This document shows, piece after piece, positions 61,086-64,000 of a stretch of 64,000 nt of DNA. Origin of the DNA: Spisula solida. Its lineage: Eukaryota > Mollusca > Bivalvia > Venerida > Mactridae. Position 1 is the first letter of the stretch, and each line of letters begins with the position of its first letter. The position numbers and the translations under genes are program-made. The stretch lies in assembly GCA_947247005.1 (NCBI GenBank), contig OX365949.1, positions 18,975,130 to 19,039,129 on the forward strand. The letters run 5' to 3'. The notes below the pieces were generated by a model. That model had not been told where the DNA came from and searched no databases. It was given only the letters and a program-made list of their open reading frames with translations.

Positions 61086-62089
61086 ACAACCAACATCAGC
61101 AAACGTTGTTCCCCAGGTAGGTCTACGACATTGAAATTGTTCTGGAATTCATACGAGTTCCCAAGTTGTTAACGTCTGCGCAATCTGCCACAATCTCATG
61201 TCATTTTGCCCTGATGTACTTGACAAAATGTCGATTGTCTGGAACGTCATTAGAAAGGTAATATAATTTGAATATCGGCCATATCCGTCTGCAATTACTG
61301 ACTATTCTCGTAACTATCCACTTTTGAGCTTACAAATAAATGAGCACCCCGGCGTCATGTGATGTTATCACTATACGTATGCGTGTGAGTTGATTCCTCA
61401 GGATATTAGAGATTGACTAAATCCCAACCAGACACATCTAAAGAAGCCATTGTAATTGCTAACAAAATGACATGTAGGGTAAACAATTACGCGGTTGTTG
61501 AAGATTCTAGTAATGTCAAAATGTCGATCATATTTCTCCGACTGATATTTAATGAATATTTGAGCACATTTGTATTTGAATACTTCATGTCACCGTAACT
61601 GTCAATTTATGTCGATGTAACACTATTATCAAGGCCGTCTGTTGGGTGGAAAGTGCGTGATATATTGTATAGTACCGAGTTCAATTTAAAAATCTGCACG
61701 AAAAGTGTTTACCTTATATTTGGCGAACAGGAAACCAATGTCTGGTGACATTTAGTGAAAACTGTTTCACTTTCACGAGCCCATATTATCCAATATGACA
61801 CGAACATGCTCGAAGATTATATAAATGTAAACAACATACATGAACTGTCTATGAGATGCAAATACTAGTACATGGTACTATGTTGTTTTTGTATCAAAGG
61901 GTAAACACTTACATTGTACACGGTGTACATGTATAACAGTCTTAGTGCTAACTAACTTCCGTGATTAATTTGATAAATGTACACCGGTCGCCTCGTGTCT
62001 AATGGTGTCCTGCATAGCCTTAGGCCTCATTGATATACGCTTGATATGGTACACCAGCAACTCTTTTACGTGTATGTCATTGTTGTAGG
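61086..62089. other. AT-rich DNA, no gene
   Basis: No recognisable repeat. A 61-residue frame at 61413-61598 has no motif. Confidence 0.5.
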
Positions 62090-62345
62090 AGAAAATAATT
62101 CTACTTCATTATCTCCTTATTGGAGAGCTGCCGTACGTAACAACGTAACAACGTTACAACATACGGTGATATAACTGACAGTAGTGACAAAGTGGGTCCC
62201 TGACCTAGTATAATGTTGCCGGCAATGAAATATTAATTCAGAGAGACACACCGACCTTCTGGGATATGTCTGGGGGTGTATAATGACATATAATCCAAAG
62301 TATTAGTACCTCATGTGTCAAGCTTTTTAAACGCTATCAATTAAT
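62090..62345 (-). repeat. Inverted dispersed P fragment
   Basis: The reverse complement follows 23395-23645 of P2 in order: 'aagcttgaca', 'ggattatatgtcattataca', 'cccagaaggtc', 'aggtcagggaccc', 'ggcagctctc', 'aataaggagataat'. More diverged than P1, P2 or P3 are from each other. It contains segments that P3 has lost, so those losses are specific to P3. Confidence 0.78.
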
Positions 62346-63540
62346 GGTTTCTGTTTCTCCTAGAAATGTGGTGAGTGAATTCGAAGACCTGACAGCAAAC
62401 TTAGGAACGGGAATCAGATTCACAATTAAAGAGAAACGTGTTCTTAGTAATATAAGAATAAGATACATTCTAGAATCGTCCTGCACGTTTTGTTTTGTGA
62501 ATTCCAATGATGTTGAGCGATGTTTGAATTCTTAAAACGCACAGGGTTATTCTAGAGTAGTATGTGCGCTTTGTTAGAATCGGAACAATGTAAGAGTAAG
62601 TATTTCGGGACTTTGCACATAGAAATATCATTTTACTTCTTTTGCGTTATTTGATTGTTCAGTTTCGATCGAAATTAAGGACTCCGTGTTTGTACTCCAC
62701 ATAAAAAAATGCGATAAATACTAAAAAGCGCATAATTATATACGTTAAGTTTAATTAAACCTACCTGCCTGCGTAATTCGCCCAGTGCAATTCTCGAATG
62801 TAAGGACATTTTTGGAATTCCAAAAACGCACAGGAAGATTCTAGAATTGTACTGTACGTTGTATTCTTAAAATGTGCGGAACATATAAAATTATGTGTTT
62901 ACATTTCCATCAGTTTATGTTTCATCTTATTGAGAAATGCATTAAACAGTTACAGATTAACATTTTGGCAACTCTCGTTCAAACAGAGTATTTGTTCATC
63001 AGAAACATAGCTACATGTAGTCTGGGAATTTGACTAACCATTGGTGTATGAAGATGCGTTTTGGCGTGCAGACGCAATATTTAGCATATTAATGGTATAC
63101 GTGATTATTTATTGAATCGGGATTGGGAAGATGCATTATCATCTATTTAGCAGAAAATGTGGACGATGATGGATGCAAAAATGATTGTTTCATTTTCCAT
63201 ATACGGTAAACAGCTTCGTGAGCATGCACTATAAAATGAATTTATTCCATGTCTTCAGACGGGATTCTATCAGCGTTTGTCAATAAAATGGAGAGTCGAA
63301 TGCGTTAATAATGGTTTTATTATCTCCCGAGTAGAGAGCAACAAGAATATGTACAACTTCCGGAAATAAATGTAAATTTAATGTCAGCTTGGTGTGATTT
63401 CAACTTGTAACAAACTAAATGTGTTGATCCTAGTATAGCATGATAAAATAACATATGTATACAGTGCATATCCAACCTGGTCGTTAAACATTCATTCCTT
63501 CTGAAGTATTCAATAATTTGAAGTGTAATATTTCGCAAGA
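62346..63540. other. AT-rich DNA, no gene
   Basis: A short repeated phrase ('attctagaat' with 'tgtacgtt' or 'tgcacgtt') appears near 62468, 62550 and 62838, suggesting old local duplication. No coding region is supported. Confidence 0.45.
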
Positions 63541-64000
63541 TGTTTCCAGTCCATGACTCGAGTACATGACTCCACTCAATCACTACACTCCATGTCCCCA
63601 GTCCATGACTCTAGTACATGATTCCACTCCTTGACTCCACTCCATGTCCCCAGTCCATGACTCTAGTACATGACTCCACTCCATCACTACACTCCATGTC
63701 CCCAGTCCATGACTCTAATACATGACTCCACTCCTTGACTTCACTCCAAGGCCCCAGTCCATGACTCTAGTGCATGACTCTAGTACATGACTCCACTCCA
63801 TCACTACACTCCAAGGCCCTAGTCTATGACTTTAGTACATGACTCCACTCTATCACTACACTCCATTACCCCAGGTCCATGACTCTAATACATGACTCCA
63901 CTCTATTACTACACTCCATGTCCCCAGTCCATGACTCTAGTACATGACTCCACTCCATCACTACACACCATGTCCAAAGTCAATGACTCTAGTACATGAC
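63541..64000. repeat. 52-bp minisatellite built from four 13-mers
   Basis: The phase marker CCCCAGTCC (and variants) recurs at 63596, 63648, 63700, 63752, 63817, 63869, 63922 and 63974: steps of 52, 52, 52, 65, 52, 53 and 52. The unit is four related 13-mers: CATGACTCTAGTA, CATGACTCCACTC, CATCACTACACTC and CATGTCCCCAGTC. The single 65-bp step equals one additional 13-mer. The array runs past the window end. Confidence 0.93.

Overview
The window looks like non-coding, repeat-dominated nuclear DNA from a marine mollusc, most likely a bivalve. It is AT-rich, and I find no host protein-coding gene that I can support. The bivalve call rests on three things: a ~160-bp tandem repeat at 40783-41490 with the 'TTTGAACTCCAAG...GACCTTGACC' style common in bivalve genomes; dispersed copies of the 'AAACTAGGTCA...CATGAAAGCTGGTC' type repeat at 20385 and 38816; and many mariner-type elements, tRNA-like SINE heads and LINE tails. 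All comparisons were made by eye, so identities are rough.

The first 45 kb are a tandem segmental duplication built from three modules in the order P1-Q1-R1-P2-Q2-R2-P3. P copies start at 1, 20736 and 39175. Q copies start at 9302 and 23941. R copies start at about 13109 and 31534. Q1/Q2 and the first part of R1/R2 are nearly identical. P1 and P3 are older, more diverged relatives. P2 looks like a P3/P1 chimera with its switch near 23.13 kb, as expected from unequal crossing-over between two dispersed P repeats. Inverted, broken P fragments also lie at 16423, 34847, 45402 and 62090, so P is itself a dispersed repeat.

The copies act as filled and empty sites for one another. Insertions present in one copy and absent at the matching site in another give element ends directly: a 662-bp element (3746-4407) and a 2754-bp element (6548-9301) in copy 1; a 3780-bp element (27754-31533) in copy 2; a 3184-bp element (39520-42703) in P3; and a 265-bp hairpin element shared by P2 and P3. 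All the inverted-repeat insertions are at TA or ATAT and none has a recognisable transposase, so they look like non-autonomous members of TA-targeting (Tc1/mariner-like) families. The 3184-bp element carries six exact copies of a 16-mer plus the 160-bp array.

From 45.9 to 54 kb the DNA is mostly single copy in this window, with a diverged tandem duplication, a tRNA-derived SINE, a LINE 3' end and one more hairpin element. From 54.5 to 59.6 kb there is a transposon nest: a mariner-type element invaded by an RTE-like LINE, which holds the 3' end of a second LINE; further along, the outer element also carries a 1046-bp mariner with a truncated transposase. A fragment of an L1-like LINE lies on the minus strand at 59.96-61.09 kb. 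The window ends in a 52-bp minisatellite made of four related 13-mers, running off the right edge.
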